IMG/VR virus record: IMGVR_UViG_3300025168_000209
Coordinates: 1 to 40,043 of that record
Strand: one strand, 5' to 3'
From: a virus
Length of the DNA: 40,043 nucleotides
The number at the start of each line of letters is the position of its first letter. The stretch's first letter is position 1. Position numbers and translations under genes: made by a program. Below, one piece after another: positions 30,817 to 39,680 of this stretch. The notes under the pieces are model-generated. The model did not search any database. It was given only the letters and a program-made list of their open reading frames with translations, and was not told where the DNA came from.

Positions 30817-30976
30817 TTTAGTAGCGCAATTAGATGAGGCTATTGATATGGCTGAAAAGTCAAGCCAACAGGCTTTGCAGAGAAAGTTGTTATTGATTAA
30901 AAATTATACTTTAGGATTTACACACGCATTATGGGGTGAAGATAATGTCGAGAATAAAGACAGTGACTCACGGTGA
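30806..30976 (+). CDS. Small helical protein (56 aa)
   Basis: ATG 30806 overlaps the end of the histone-fold gene. Helical, with QQALQRKLLLIKNYTLGFTH; not recognised. Its end overlaps the next start. Confidence 0.65.
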   Translation: MLNNLVAQLDEAIDMAEKSSQQALQRKLLLIKNYTLGFTHALWGEDNVENKDSDSR

Positions 30977-31184
30977 ATATGAAATACTACAAGCACTACT
31001 CGATTCTTCAGTTATTGCTGAAGCAATTGAGCGTGTTAAGTATGACATGGTTCCTACAAATGATGATGTGGCGGAAAAAAGATTTAGTCAATCAGTAGCA
31101 AGTGTGGCGCAATATATGACAAATATGTGTGAACGCCGCCTACATAGATTGCCGAAAAATCATCCCAATTACAAGGAGAAATGA
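30945..31184 (+). CDS. Small helical protein (79 aa)
   Basis: ATG 30945 follows GGTGAAG. Helical and charged (GEYEILQALLDSSVIAEAIE), ending in basic residues. Not recognised. Confidence 0.72.
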   Translation: MSRIKTVTHGEYEILQALLDSSVIAEAIERVKYDMVPTNDDVAEKRFSQSVASVAQYMTNMCERRLHRLPKNHPNYKEK

Positions 31185-31186
31185 TT

Positions 31187-31384
31187 ATGAGAAGTGAAGA
31201 AGAATTAAAAGCAATGTTATTAGAAGCAGAAGAAGAAGCAAAATATTGGAGAGACCGTTTTCATTCACGGACAATGGACACAAAACAAAATGCAGAATGT
31301 TTGCGAAACTATACTGCCTTGCGTGGAGTAATGAAAACTCTTCGATGGGCATTAGAAGAAATAACTGTTTCTCCTTTGAGGTGA
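31187..31384 (+). CDS. Small acidic helical protein (65 aa)
   Basis: MRSEEELKAMLLEAEEEAKY then a basic second half. ATG 31187 is nine bases after AAGGAG; the ATG at 31181 is three bases after it and so less likely. Not recognised. Confidence 0.72.
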   Translation: MRSEEELKAMLLEAEEEAKYWRDRFHSRTMDTKQNAECLRNYTALRGVMKTLRWALEEITVSPLR

Positions 31385-31389
31385 TATAA

Positions 31390-31704
31390 ATGTATGATAA
31401 TGAAGAAGCACCAAAGAATGTTGATGAAGGAATTAATAGACTTATAGAAAGCATTTTGTGGGAGGTATTAGAAGATGAAATGGGACTATATAAAAAGTCG
31501 CCGTTTAGTAATTATCCTACATGGAAAGATGCAGATAAAAAAAGATATGATAGAGCCGCAAAAGTTTTACATAAAAGGTTAAAAAATATGATGGGGGGTA
31601 AAGGGGAAGTTAAAATACATAATAAGGAAATCGAAACTTCTTCACATGCAAAGTATAATAAGTCTAAAACTCTCAGGGATTACATGAGAGAACATGTGGG
31701 ATGA
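31390..31704 (+). CDS. Unknown protein (104 aa)
   Basis: Acidic helix first (NVDEGINRLIESILWEVLED), then a basic region (AAKVLHKRLKNMMGG) and KSKTLRDYM near the end. ATG follows GAGGTGAT. Not recognised. Confidence 0.73.
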   Translation: MYDNEEAPKNVDEGINRLIESILWEVLEDEMGLYKKSPFSNYPTWKDADKKRYDRAAKVLHKRLKNMMGGKGEVKIHNKEIETSSHAKYNKSKTLRDYMREHVG

Positions 31705-31918
31705 TGATTTAGACCAAGAACCTATCGAAGAAGGTAACATTGTAGATATTATAAGTCACGATGGAGTCAAGCGTGGTAGTGAAATTGTTGCTGTTCATTG
31801 TTTCATATGTGGAGAAAAATTTGTAGGGCCAAAAGATAGAGCCGGAATGTTTATTAAAGGACACAAAGAGTTTCATCAGTGGGAGATTGTTTTATACGAT
31901 ACCCTCGGTGGGCCATAA
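31694..31918 (+). CDS. Small zinc-finger protein (74 aa)
   Basis: CFIC (36-39) with H56 and H61 (KGHKEFH) gives a C2H2-like arrangement, embedded in an acidic chain. Overlaps the upstream gene. Function unknown. Confidence 0.72.
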   Translation: MWDDDLDQEPIEEGNIVDIISHDGVKRGSEIVAVHCFICGEKFVGPKDRAGMFIKGHKEFHQWEIVLYDTLGGP

Positions 31919-32331
31919 TGACATATACAGAAGGACAAATACAAGGCATACTTATAACTTCAGCCTCTCCTAAATTTCAAATTGTAAATGTTTCCAACGA
32001 CAGAGGTTGGGAGCCAAGATATAATATTACAATTAGAGTTCCTAAACAGATGATAACATCTTTAGTGAGAGCCTTAGAACATTTGAATGTAAATGGGCAG
32101 TTGATAAGAGAAAGGGGTCGTAGAGTAGATACGATACTAATTCGCAGGAGAATGGATATTTTACGGATATGTGACATTTTTCCTCCGAATGTGCCGACAA
32201 AGAGTAAAGGATGGACTAAGTTTATCCGTTTAATGGAAAAAGTTCGCAACGGTGAACATATGAACAATGATAGTAGATATGAGTTTGAGATGATTAAAAA
32301 TGAAGAAGACAGAAGAGAAAGAGAAACCTAA
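31918..32331 (+). CDS. LAGLIDADG-like protein, catalytically degenerate
   Basis: 137 aa. IQGILITSASPKFQI stands where LAGLIDADG enzymes have their motif helix and first strand, but the key acidic residue is missing. The following order, NITIRVPKQMITSLVRALEH, GQLIRERGRR, DILRICDIFPP and KFIRLMEKVRNGEHMN, matches the rest of a single LAGLIDADG domain including the final 'xxxxLxxNxEHxx' helix. It is likely a domesticated DNA-binding protein or an inactive homing enzyme. ATG overlaps the upstream stop. Confidence 0.55.
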   Translation: MTYTEGQIQGILITSASPKFQIVNVSNDRGWEPRYNITIRVPKQMITSLVRALEHLNVNGQLIRERGRRVDTILIRRRMDILRICDIFPPNVPTKSKGWTKFIRLMEKVRNGEHMNNDSRYEFEMIKNEEDRRERET

Positions 32332-33142
32332 GATTTTTGTAGGAAAACCGGGAACAGGAAAGACAACTAATGCTAAAGCATCTATGGGTAAAACAAAATA
32401 CATAGAATGCTATGCCAACGATATACCAATTGAAGATGTATATTCTTGGCCTATGGAGATTGGTATTATTATTGAAGATGCCCACTACAAAGCCGACAAG
32501 GAAAAAATTATGGATTTAATATATTCCGGTAGACAAGTAGTGCTTACATCTGTTAATAAGAAAGATGTTCCTAAGTTAATTATTAACTCTTGTCAAGTTA
32601 AACTGTGTGGTAAAACCAACAGAAATCAATTAAGAATTAAGACCTTGTTCGCTAAAAACTGTGAACAAGTTAAGACATTTGAGGATAACATGTGGTCTAT
32701 GACAAGTAACTACATTAAGATGAAAAACCGTGATGACTTTTACAAAGGTGTGCGTTTGCATGAACCACCACCTATGCAGATATTATCATGGGCTTCAGCC
32801 TCAATGCCTAATAATAATAAATTAACCTTTGTAGCATCAACGCTACATAGATGGCCGAAGGACTATTTCTATGCGCTATTGGCTTATTCTTGGGAGGGCG
32901 GTTATGTAACAATGACCCCACCTAAGAGAAAGTCGTCGAGTTTGTTTCCGGCTATATGTCTTAAGTTAGGGCTAAAGGAAACAGATGGCTACTTAGTTCG
33001 GAATCTTGTAAAGGATGTCGAGTATGCTAAGTGGGCCGCTAAGAAATTACTACCTGAAGAATGTAAAGTTTTGGGTATAAAGAAAGAAAAGAAAAGAAGA
33101 ACGACTAAAAGAAAGATGAAAGGATTAGAGGAATATTTATGA
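32300..33142 (+). CDS. P-loop ATPase with PIP-like C-terminus (280 aa)
   Basis: Walker A GKPGTGKTT (15-23), Walker B-like GIIIEDAH (55-62), sensor-like VVLTSVN (75-81), then a helical part and a basic end KKEKKRRTTKRKMKGLEEYL. The last residues M-K-G-L-E-E-Y-L fit a degenerate PCNA-interacting motif with Met in place of Gln. It may be a second clamp-loader subunit, similar to RFC-large but much shortened. It lacks a clear SRC motif. Confidence 0.75.
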   Translation: MKKTEEKEKPKIFVGKPGTGKTTNAKASMGKTKYIECYANDIPIEDVYSWPMEIGIIIEDAHYKADKEKIMDLIYSGRQVVLTSVNKKDVPKLIINSCQVKLCGKTNRNQLRIKTLFAKNCEQVKTFEDNMWSMTSNYIKMKNRDDFYKGVRLHEPPPMQILSWASASMPNNNKLTFVASTLHRWPKDYFYALLAYSWEGGYVTMTPPKRKSSSLFPAICLKLGLKETDGYLVRNLVKDVEYAKWAAKKLLPEECKVLGIKKEKKRRTTKRKMKGLEEYL

Positions 33143-33291
33143 GAAAGGGAAAAGGAATAGCATTTACGAAATGGGCTGGGGAAACGCTTAATAGGCTACC
33201 CTATAAGTTTCTTCGTGAATGTTACGAGAAAGAGATGAACTTAGAAGAGGCGGTGAAGGAGTATGAAAGAAGACATGAAGACTCTAATTGA
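33139..33291 (+). CDS. Small basic protein (50 aa)
   Basis: MRKGKGIAFTKWAGETLNRL then an acidic/basic helical end. ATG overlaps the ATPase stop (ATGA). Not recognised. Confidence 0.65.
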   Translation: MRKGKGIAFTKWAGETLNRLPYKFLRECYEKEMNLEEAVKEYERRHEDSN

Positions 33292-33403
33292 ACTGACTAA
33301 GAAAATGGCAAACGAATTGCACATTACAAATAAAATCGCAATAAGCGTTTCGATTGTAAATGTGATTACCCTTGTAGTAATTGCTTGGGGATTAATGAGG
33401 TGA
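33263..33403 (+). CDS. Small membrane protein (46 aa)
   Basis: A short polar start, then one hydrophobic helix IAISVSIVNVITLVVIAWGL. Overlaps the previous gene by 29 bases. Single-pass membrane peptide; role unknown. Confidence 0.6.
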   Translation: MKEDMKTLIELTKKMANELHITNKIAISVSIVNVITLVVIAWGLMR

Positions 33404-33407
33404 GAAT

Positions 33408-33632
33408 ATGAAACAAATGAATGACTATGTGTTAATAAAAAATGAAAGAAGAACTACCACTGATAGTGGTATTGTATTGAATGCGAACCAAAATGGAGGA
33501 ATTGTATATGATTCTCCTGTTGGTGATATGGTTGGAAGATATGTCTATTACAAGAATGGATATACATTTCACGACGAAGGAATAGAATATATTGCTATTA
33601 AATTAGAAGATGTAGTGGCGGTGAAAGGATGA
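33408..33632 (+). CDS. groES: GroES-like co-chaperonin
   Basis: 74 aa against about 97 in bacteria. NDYVLIKNERRTTTDSGIVL (4-23) holds the first strands and the mobile loop (TTDSGIVL); YVYYKNGYTFHDEGIEYIAI and DVVAVKG match the C-terminal half. It caps the GroEL ring. It overlaps the chaperonin gene by four bases (ATGA), so the two are made together. The roof loop region is shortened. Confidence 0.82.
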   Translation: MKQMNDYVLIKNERRTTTDSGIVLNANQNGGIVYDSPVGDMVGRYVYYKNGYTFHDEGIEYIAIKLEDVVAVKG

Positions 33633-35149
33633 AGTCTATTTTGTATGGAAATGAAGCGAGAGAAAAATTAATCGAAGGGGTTAATGCAGTTGCTGATGCA
33701 GTTGGTGTAACTTTAGGCCCTGCAACCCGTAGTGTTATTATTGATAGAAGGGATGGCTTGCCTCCTTTGGTTGTTAATGATGGAGTGACGGTTGCTAAAA
33801 ATATTATTATTGAAGATAAAATGGCTAATGCGGGTGCAAAACTTGTGATTGAAGTTGCATCAAGAGCGCAGGAAAATGCCGGTGATGGAACTACAAGTTC
33901 AACAATCATGGCCCAGTCTTTAATCGAAAACGGTAAAAATTTATTAAGTAGATTTACAGGGGTTGCTATTCGCACAGAACTTGAAAAACTGTGTGAAGAA
34001 ACATGTAAAGAATTGGATAATCTGTCTTCAAAAATTGAGGGTAGAGATATTTACCATGTAGCGAAAATCAGTGCAAACAATGATGAGAATATGGCTGAAC
34101 TAATTTACTCAGCCGTAGAAAAAATAGGATACGATGGAGTTATTTCAGTTGAACCTTCACCTACGGGTGAGGACACTGTTTCCTTTATTGAAGGGTTTGA
34201 ATGTGACAAGGGATATATTAACCCAGTTCTATCAAAAATATTTGGTGAAAGTAAGACATTTGATAAACCATTGATAATGGTTTCTAATGCAGATATTAAC
34301 GACTTTGCTCAACTTATTCCTGCACTTGAATATGCGAAGTCTAAGAATAGACCTTTAATTGTTCTTTGCACTTCTATCGGTGCAGTTGCACTTAACACCT
34401 TTGTAATGAATCAAGTGAATGGAAACATCAACGCTTGTATTGTTCAAGCAGAAGACATTTCTTTTTGGCAAACCGAGAAGTTAAACGACTTGGCTATCTT
34501 TACAGGGGCTAAGATGATTAACAAAGAATTAGATATGTCAATTGCAGATATTAACGGTCATTATGGACAATGTAGTAAGGCAATTATTTCATCTAAGAAA
34601 GCGGCCTTCTTGGGCTTTATGGGTGACGACGATTTGCTCTTAGAACGACTTGATGAAATTGAAACCGAAGAGTCTATGGCTGAGAATGATTACTATAAAA
34701 AGAAACACTCGGTTCGCTATGGAAAACTACAAGGCAATGCCGCAGTAATTGGTATTAGTGGAATGTCGGAACAAGAGATGCAAAACAAATTAGAGAGAGT
34801 TGATGATGCCTTGAATGCTACAAGGGCGGCTATTGCTGAAGGAGTTATACGAGGTGCAGGTGTTGAACTTTACGAGCGAAGTATTAGACAATGTGTTGGT
34901 ATTGAAAAGGTTTTCTATGAAGCATTGAAGTCTCCTTTGAAAAGGATATATTATAATATTAATGGGGTTAACATGGATTCTAAATTTGATAATGACATCA
35001 TGGAAGGACACTTTTACGACGGTAATGCCAACATGTTCATACAAAATGGAGAAATTTTTGACCCTGTTCGAGTTGTAAAGTCTTCTCTACGCTCGGCAGT
35101 AAGTGTAGCGGGTTATGTCTTAACAGCAGATTGTTTGATAGGTGAGTAG
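33629..35149 (+). CDS. groEL: GroEL-type (group I) chaperonin
   Basis: 506 aa against about 548 in E. coli. Group I features: NEAREKLIEGVNAVADAVGV with TLGPATR, GDGTTS (85-90) in the ATP site, VDDALNATRAAIAEG with the catalytic Asp region, and no group II helical protrusion. The apical domain is shortened and the Gly-Met tail is absent. Folds viral or host proteins with the GroES encoded just upstream. Group I chaperonins are normally bacterial; in archaea they occur mainly where acquired from bacteria, so this pair was probably taken from a bacterium or phage. Confidence 0.93.
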   Translation: MKSILYGNEAREKLIEGVNAVADAVGVTLGPATRSVIIDRRDGLPPLVVNDGVTVAKNIIIEDKMANAGAKLVIEVASRAQENAGDGTTSSTIMAQSLIENGKNLLSRFTGVAIRTELEKLCEETCKELDNLSSKIEGRDIYHVAKISANNDENMAELIYSAVEKIGYDGVISVEPSPTGEDTVSFIEGFECDKGYINPVLSKIFGESKTFDKPLIMVSNADINDFAQLIPALEYAKSKNRPLIVLCTSIGAVALNTFVMNQVNGNINACIVQAEDISFWQTEKLNDLAIFTGAKMINKELDMSIADINGHYGQCSKAIISSKKAAFLGFMGDDDLLLERLDEIETEESMAENDYYKKKHSVRYGKLQGNAAVIGISGMSEQEMQNKLERVDDALNATRAAIAEGVIRGAGVELYERSIRQCVGIEKVFYEALKSPLKRIYYNINGVNMDSKFDNDIMEGHFYDGNANMFIQNGEIFDPVRVVKSSLRSAVSVAGYVLTADCLIGE

Positions 35150-35151
35150 TA

Positions 35152-35361
35152 ATGGTAGAAAAACCGTATTACTTTACAAATTTTACTTCACATACTAAAT
35201 ACCCAAATACTCCGGAAACGGATATGATGGAAACAGTATTACATGTTGTAAAATTTAAAATAAATGGAAAAGAAAAAATAGTCGAATTGATGGCAACTGA
35301 CCCATCAAATGCGATAAATATAGTAAGGAGAGATTTGAATGAATTGGACAGAAAAATATAG
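35152..35361 (+). CDS. Unknown small protein (69 aa)
   Basis: MVEKPYYFTNFTSHTKYPNT then a strand-rich acidic part (HVVKFKINGKEKIVELMATD). Overlaps the RFC gene start by 23 bases. Not recognised. Confidence 0.7.
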   Translation: MVEKPYYFTNFTSHTKYPNTPETDMMETVLHVVKFKINGKEKIVELMATDPSNAINIVRRDLNELDRKI

Positions 35362-36244
35362 ACCGAATGTGATAGGAGATTTAATTGGACAACATAAGTT
35401 TGTTGCCGATGCAGAAACATGGATAAGTAAAGGTGATTTACCACCCGTTCTTATGTATGGAGTTCCGGGGATTGGTAAAACAACAGCCGCACATGTATTA
35501 GCAAATACATTCTTAGGTGAAGATAAATCAACAGACTTCTTGGAAATAAATGCGAGTCAAGACCGTAAATTAGAAACAGTGAGGCAGACAATTACAAACT
35601 TTGTCAACACTCGTTCTGTATCTGGGAACAAGTTTAAGATTTGTTTTCTCGATGAATTAGAAGGGATGACTCGTGATTCACAGCGAGCATTAAAAAGAGT
35701 TATGGAACGGGCTACAAATGTTCGCTTCATCATAGCATGTAATGACCCGTATGCTGTTGATGACGCAATTCGTTCAAGATGTGCTAATTATTTCTTTCAA
35801 CCAATACCTGAAGACATTCAGGTAAAAAGGTTAATGGATATTATTGTTGAGAATAATGCAGATTTTACAGAAGAAAACGCCCGCAAAATTGTAGATATTT
35901 GTGGAGGAGATATGCGTCGTGCAATCAATGAATTACAGGCGTGTATATATTCCGGTAAAACACCGGATAATCTACTGAATGAACACATGGGGCCTTACAA
36001 GAATTGTTTAAAACAACTTCTTGATAAGAACCCCGACGCTTTAGACTTTTTACAGAGACTTGTTTTTGCAGGTCATACTGTAAAAGATATATGCGGTAAA
36101 CTCCTACAATGTGTTTTAGATATGGAATTATCTTCTACCGAGAAGTTTAAGGTAGTAGGTGCAGTAGGAGAAATGGAATGGAGAAGCAGAAGTGTAACTC
36201 CTAAAGTGCTTGTGGCTTGGTTCACAGCACAGTTTATGAAATAA
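35339..36244 (+). CDS. rfcS: Replication factor C small subunit
   Basis: 301 aa. MNWTEKYRP start, Walker A GVPGIGKTT (41-49), Walker B CFLDELE (102-108), sensor ACND (133-136), SRC arginine finger (146-148), and a helical C-terminal collar. It loads the sliding clamp onto primed DNA. Archaeal RFC small subunits have about 320 residues, so it is near full length. The likely partner is the PCNA-like clamp at 38907; a large subunit is not seen here, unless it is the 32300 ATPase. The MNWTEKY start resembles the late tag only by chance: it is the conserved RFC N-terminus. Confidence 0.95.
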   Translation: MNWTEKYRPNVIGDLIGQHKFVADAETWISKGDLPPVLMYGVPGIGKTTAAHVLANTFLGEDKSTDFLEINASQDRKLETVRQTITNFVNTRSVSGNKFKICFLDELEGMTRDSQRALKRVMERATNVRFIIACNDPYAVDDAIRSRCANYFFQPIPEDIQVKRLMDIIVENNADFTEENARKIVDICGGDMRRAINELQACIYSGKTPDNLLNEHMGPYKNCLKQLLDKNPDALDFLQRLVFAGHTVKDICGKLLQCVLDMELSSTEKFKVVGAVGEMEWRSRSVTPKVLVAWFTAQFMK

Positions 36245-36272
36245 GGAAAAAAATAATAAGGAAAGTGAAAAT

Positions 36273-37511
36273 ATGATTGAAAGAGTAGAAAAAGAACTGA
36301 ACAGTTTAGCGACCCGACTAAGTATTGAAGTCGGTGAAATGAATGAAAAATATACAGAGATTGGTAACAGCAATAATCTCGATTTGGAGGATGAGCGACA
36401 ACAACTTGTTGCTTTGACTTTGACTCGAAATTATGTTCGTGGTCGTCTTGCATCAAATCGAACAGCCTCAAAAGGATTTGGAGATTCTGGAACAGGATTC
36501 TTCATTGGAATTGAACCTGCCCGTGATGTAATGGAATGGAAAAGAAAGAGCGTGATGAGTAAATACAATAGTGATTCTTCACAGGCTTTGAATGATGAAA
36601 TTATTGCAGAAGTTACAATGACTGATGCTGGGTATGAAAAGACTCAAAAGAAAAACGGAGAATGGGATACGAGAATTATTCCTCAACTTCCTGCATCTGC
36701 AATTGAAGTCAATGAAACTACTTGGGTAGTTCCAGTAGACCCTGTAAAGTCTTGGGCATCCGGTGATGTTAATAAGAACTATGGAAAGCCTTTGCCTAAA
36801 GAAGAGTTTAAATTACGAGCACACTTTGTTGGTATGAAAGAAGATGGAGATGTTCAACTTTGGACACTTCAACTTAAGAACGACCAAGCAAAGAACTTCA
36901 ATGTTGAGACTTTCCGTTGGACTACTATTTTTGGTTTGTTCAATGATGAGCGAAACGCTATCTATGGTATTCGAGGAAAAACACTTGAGAGTTTAAATTA
37001 CATTGATGTTCTTGATGAAGAAGACCCTCGATGGATTGATACTTCTGGTGATTCTATGGAAGACTTGTTGGTTGAACACATGGCAGAATATGTTGCTGAT
37101 TTGATTGAATTAGAATCTTACCACGAACTAATTTCTCAACAACAAGGTTTACGCCTTGTAGTTACTGATGGAATTGTTACGAGTATGAATCTTACTCCTA
37201 ATGAGCGAAGTGGAAACCGTGTAATGTGGGTTGAACCTGTTGATGCTAATTATGGATTCGATGAAGACGATATTCCTGAATCTACCCCAATTTGGGTTCC
37301 TTCACATTTGGATATTAACTTTGGTGTTGGTTCCGATGTTGTAGTAGTTGGTCGAACAAACCAAACTCAAAAGAAGGATGAAAATGGAATGCCTCTCGAT
37401 GGAGAATATAACCCTGTTACAATTAACTTGTATGGTGTTTATGCTCGAACTGCAACAGGTGTAGTTGTAGAAGATGTAGAGGAAGACGGCGAATCTATGG
37501 AGTACTGGTGA
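36273..37511 (+). CDS. Possible ssDNA-binding protein (412 aa)
   Basis: Acidic protein with a coiled N-terminal helix (about 1-60), then strand-rich repeating segments: VPVDPVKSWASGDV, LRAHFVGMKEDGDVQLWTLQ, and a late PVTINLYGVYARTATGVVVE. These could be OB-fold-like beta barrels, and the place between RFC and a RecA-like ATPase fits an RPA-like role. The C-terminus is acidic (EDVEEDGESMEYW), as in many SSB/RPA proteins. No motif proves it. Confidence 0.6.
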   Translation: MIERVEKELNSLATRLSIEVGEMNEKYTEIGNSNNLDLEDERQQLVALTLTRNYVRGRLASNRTASKGFGDSGTGFFIGIEPARDVMEWKRKSVMSKYNSDSSQALNDEIIAEVTMTDAGYEKTQKKNGEWDTRIIPQLPASAIEVNETTWVVPVDPVKSWASGDVNKNYGKPLPKEEFKLRAHFVGMKEDGDVQLWTLQLKNDQAKNFNVETFRWTTIFGLFNDERNAIYGIRGKTLESLNYIDVLDEEDPRWIDTSGDSMEDLLVEHMAEYVADLIELESYHELISQQQGLRLVVTDGIVTSMNLTPNERSGNRVMWVEPVDANYGFDEDDIPESTPIWVPSHLDINFGVGSDVVVVGRTNQTQKKDENGMPLDGEYNPVTINLYGVYARTATGVVVEDVEEDGESMEYW

Positions 37512-37516
37512 TTTAA

Positions 37517-37672
37517 ATGAATTATAATAAAATTGGTTTAATTACAAGTGTTGCCTCAATTTTACTGAGTATCGGTATTTATTCCGCTTACGATGAAAAC
37601 TTGGGTATCTTCGTTGGTCTGTGGGCTTCAACATTGTTGTTGCTTTCGGATAAGATTGAAGATATGCTTTGA
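37517..37672 (+). CDS. Small two-helix membrane protein (51 aa)
   Basis: Two hydrophobic stretches (IGLITSVASILLSIGIY and LGIFVGLWASTLLLL) with a short acidic loop. Role unknown. Confidence 0.65.
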   Translation: MNYNKIGLITSVASILLSIGIYSAYDENLGIFVGLWASTLLLLSDKIEDML

Positions 37673-37679
37673 TTTAACT

Positions 37680-37735
37680 TCCGTGTAAATGTTGGCGGCT
37701 GAATGACATTCAAATAGGTGCGAAGCCTATACTTT
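37680..37735 (+). ncRNA. Hairpin pair before the 63-aa gene
   Basis: TGAATG/CATTCA pairs around an A, and ATAGG pairs with CCTAT around TGCGAAG, a loop with a GCGA-type tetraloop core. It lies in the short gap between two genes, so it could be a processing or translation-control element. Confidence 0.35.
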
Positions 37736-37748
37736 AAAAGGTGAAAAG

Positions 37749-37940
37749 ATGATAATTAAAATGAATGAAATACTACTAGACCTCGAAGAGGTAGAAACAA
37801 TAGAATGGAAAGAAGACGATAACGAATACGATAGATACAGTGTTCGTTTTCACATGAAAAGCGGTAAAATGTTCACACGCTTAGTGCATGAAAAACAACT
37901 AAAAATATTAAGTGAACAATTTAAGGAGGAAGAAGAATGA
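37749..37940 (+). CDS. Unknown small acidic protein (63 aa)
   Basis: MIIKMNEILLDLEEVETIEW then strands (YSVRFHMKSGKMFTRLVH) and an acidic end. Follows AAAGGTGAAAAG. Overlaps the RecA-like gene by four bases, so it is likely translated with it. Confidence 0.7.
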   Translation: MIIKMNEILLDLEEVETIEWKEDDNEYDRYSVRFHMKSGKMFTRLVHEKQLKILSEQFKEEEE

Positions 37941-38845
37941 GTTTGAAAGGAAAAGGAAAAGCAAGTAATCTCGTAAAGAGTGCAAAAGAAGAAGATAACC
38001 TAACAGCGTTTGCTAATGCTAAGGCGAAAGCCTTTAATCAGCGAAAGCGACTGTTGGAGAATAATGCGGCATTTATGCTGTGTGGAATTAGTGGAGACCC
38101 CGGAACTGGAAAGACCGGAATAGCAATTGATTGTAGAACTGATGAAGAAAAAGAAACCCATTGGGTTTTTATTCTCGACTTTGATGAAGGTGCAGAACCT
38201 ACATGGAGGCAACATTGGTCGAGTGATGATAAAGTTTTCATCTATAATCCCCATGTCTATAAAGAAGATATGACAGTGGATTATTTGGCTACTGCTGACA
38301 TGGCTCGTTTCTTTATGGGAATGGTTAAAGAAGCAATAGAATCAAAGAAGATTGAATTTGGTGAAGAAGTTATTGAAGTTGAAGGTGTAAAGGCTATTGT
38401 TTTCGATGGTCTTGATACTTGGCTCGATACAACAAATATGATTGCACGACAAAATCACATTAAAGGTGGCGACCCTCGTTTGGCTGATAAAGTTAAAATG
38501 GTTCCGACACAGTGGTTTGCTCGAACCCAAGAATATCAAAGGCTTTTCAAAGCCGCTTGTCAATTGGAATGCCACAAGTTTTTCATTACACATATGAAAG
38601 AAGTGCATGATGGGTTTGAAGTAGTTGGACAAAAGCCTGATTGGGAAAAGTCTACTACTGCAAAGTTGTTTCAACACATTCACACATACCGTGAAGAAAG
38701 AAACAATACAACAAAATTACACGCTAAGGTGCTCAAGTCAAAGACCAATGCAAACAACGAGGGTCAAACCTTTATGTTGTTTGAAAACAACAAAGGTAAA
38801 GTTACTTGGAATGGTATGACACCAATCAAGGAAAACGACCTTTGA
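37937..38845 (+). CDS. RecA-like recombination ATPase
   Basis: 302 aa. Walker A GDPGTGKTG (53-61), Walker B AIVFDGLD (153-160), a basic N-terminus and a strand-rich C-terminal part. This type (Sak4/AAA-like RecA superfamily) acts in phage recombination and replication with an SSB. The neighbours (possible SSB upstream, clamp downstream) agree. RadA/Sak4 specificity is not resolved. Confidence 0.82.
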   Translation: MSLKGKGKASNLVKSAKEEDNLTAFANAKAKAFNQRKRLLENNAAFMLCGISGDPGTGKTGIAIDCRTDEEKETHWVFILDFDEGAEPTWRQHWSSDDKVFIYNPHVYKEDMTVDYLATADMARFFMGMVKEAIESKKIEFGEEVIEVEGVKAIVFDGLDTWLDTTNMIARQNHIKGGDPRLADKVKMVPTQWFARTQEYQRLFKAACQLECHKFFITHMKEVHDGFEVVGQKPDWEKSTTAKLFQHIHTYREERNNTTKLHAKVLKSKTNANNEGQTFMLFENNKGKVTWNGMTPIKENDL

Positions 38846-38906
38846 GTGTAATTGGTTTTTGTTATAGGGGTGCTGTTATGTTATGTTATATTATGGAGGA
38901 ATTTAA

Positions 38907-39680
38907 ATGAAATTTAGAATGAATGGAAAAGAATTGAAAGAAGCAATAAATATTTGTAGGCTACGGGGTAAATACAATGAAGGCATGGGGAATAAGAATA
39001 GTATTCTTTCCGACGATATTTTTATCGAAGTGGAAGATAATGTTGTATATATCCAAAATGCCAACAATTATACTTATGTAGTTTATAGATATACAGATGA
39101 AGAGGCTCAAAGCGGTATGGTTAGTTTATCAGGTTCAACACTTGAGAAATATCTTACTGATACCGAAGTAGTCTTTATGAGTGATGAAGGTAGAATACAA
39201 GTGGCTTCGGGTAACAGTGTAGTAACTTTACCTGTATTGGGTAGGCATAATGATTTAAATGTCATATACCGCCTTAAGTCTAAACTTAGAAATCTCGACA
39301 GGAGAACAATCAAAAGAATGTTTAGAAATGAAGAAGATATTATGGTGACTGATACTTTGTCCTTGAAAACTCTACTTGATGTAGAGTCAGACGAATTATC
39401 AGAGGCTATGGCTATCGCTGAGAAAGTTGGTAATTCTATTTACAGAATGGAATGGAATGGTGAGAAATTGATTATAGGTTCTAGTAAAAATATTGAAAGT
39501 GTTAAAACTGAAATAGATGCTATTGGTGGAAAGAGAAAGGCTACGGTTGAAATCTCTTTACCTATTGCTAATATTATTAGTAAAGAACCGGAGGTAGTTA
39601 TACTATATGATGATGAAAGACCTGTTATCTTTGCCAATGAAAAGATTACGGTGTTAAGAGCACCACGAGTGGGGAATTAA
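38907..39680 (+). CDS. pcn: PCNA-like sliding clamp
   Basis: 257 aa, the usual PCNA length. The C-terminus EVVILYDDERPVIFANEKIT then VLRAPRV follows the archaeal PCNA end ('...GxxxxLLAPRx'). The rest is strand-rich with short linkers but diverged, and the interdomain loop is not clearly seen. It tethers the polymerase. It is encoded on the same operon as RFC. Confidence 0.75.
   Translation: MKFRMNGKELKEAINICRLRGKYNEGMGNKNSILSDDIFIEVEDNVVYIQNANNYTYVVYRYTDEEAQSGMVSLSGSTLEKYLTDTEVVFMSDEGRIQVASGNSVVTLPVLGRHNDLNVIYRLKSKLRNLDRRTIKRMFRNEEDIMVTDTLSLKTLLDVESDELSEAMAIAEKVGNSIYRMEWNGEKLIIGSSKNIESVKTEIDAIGGKRKATVEISLPIANIISKEPEVVILYDDERPVIFANEKITVLRAPRVGN

Noticed and set aside
35339-35380. MNWTEKY at the start of the RFC gene looks like the late tag
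   Set aside because: It is the normal conserved N-terminus of RFC small subunits (W-x-E-K-Y-R-P) and lacks the I/L-I/L-K part of the tag.
36073-36471. Minus-strand frames opposite the RFC and ssDNA-binding genes
   Set aside because: They lie antisense to strong genes, and their Phe/Ser/Leu-rich composition is typical of shadow frames.
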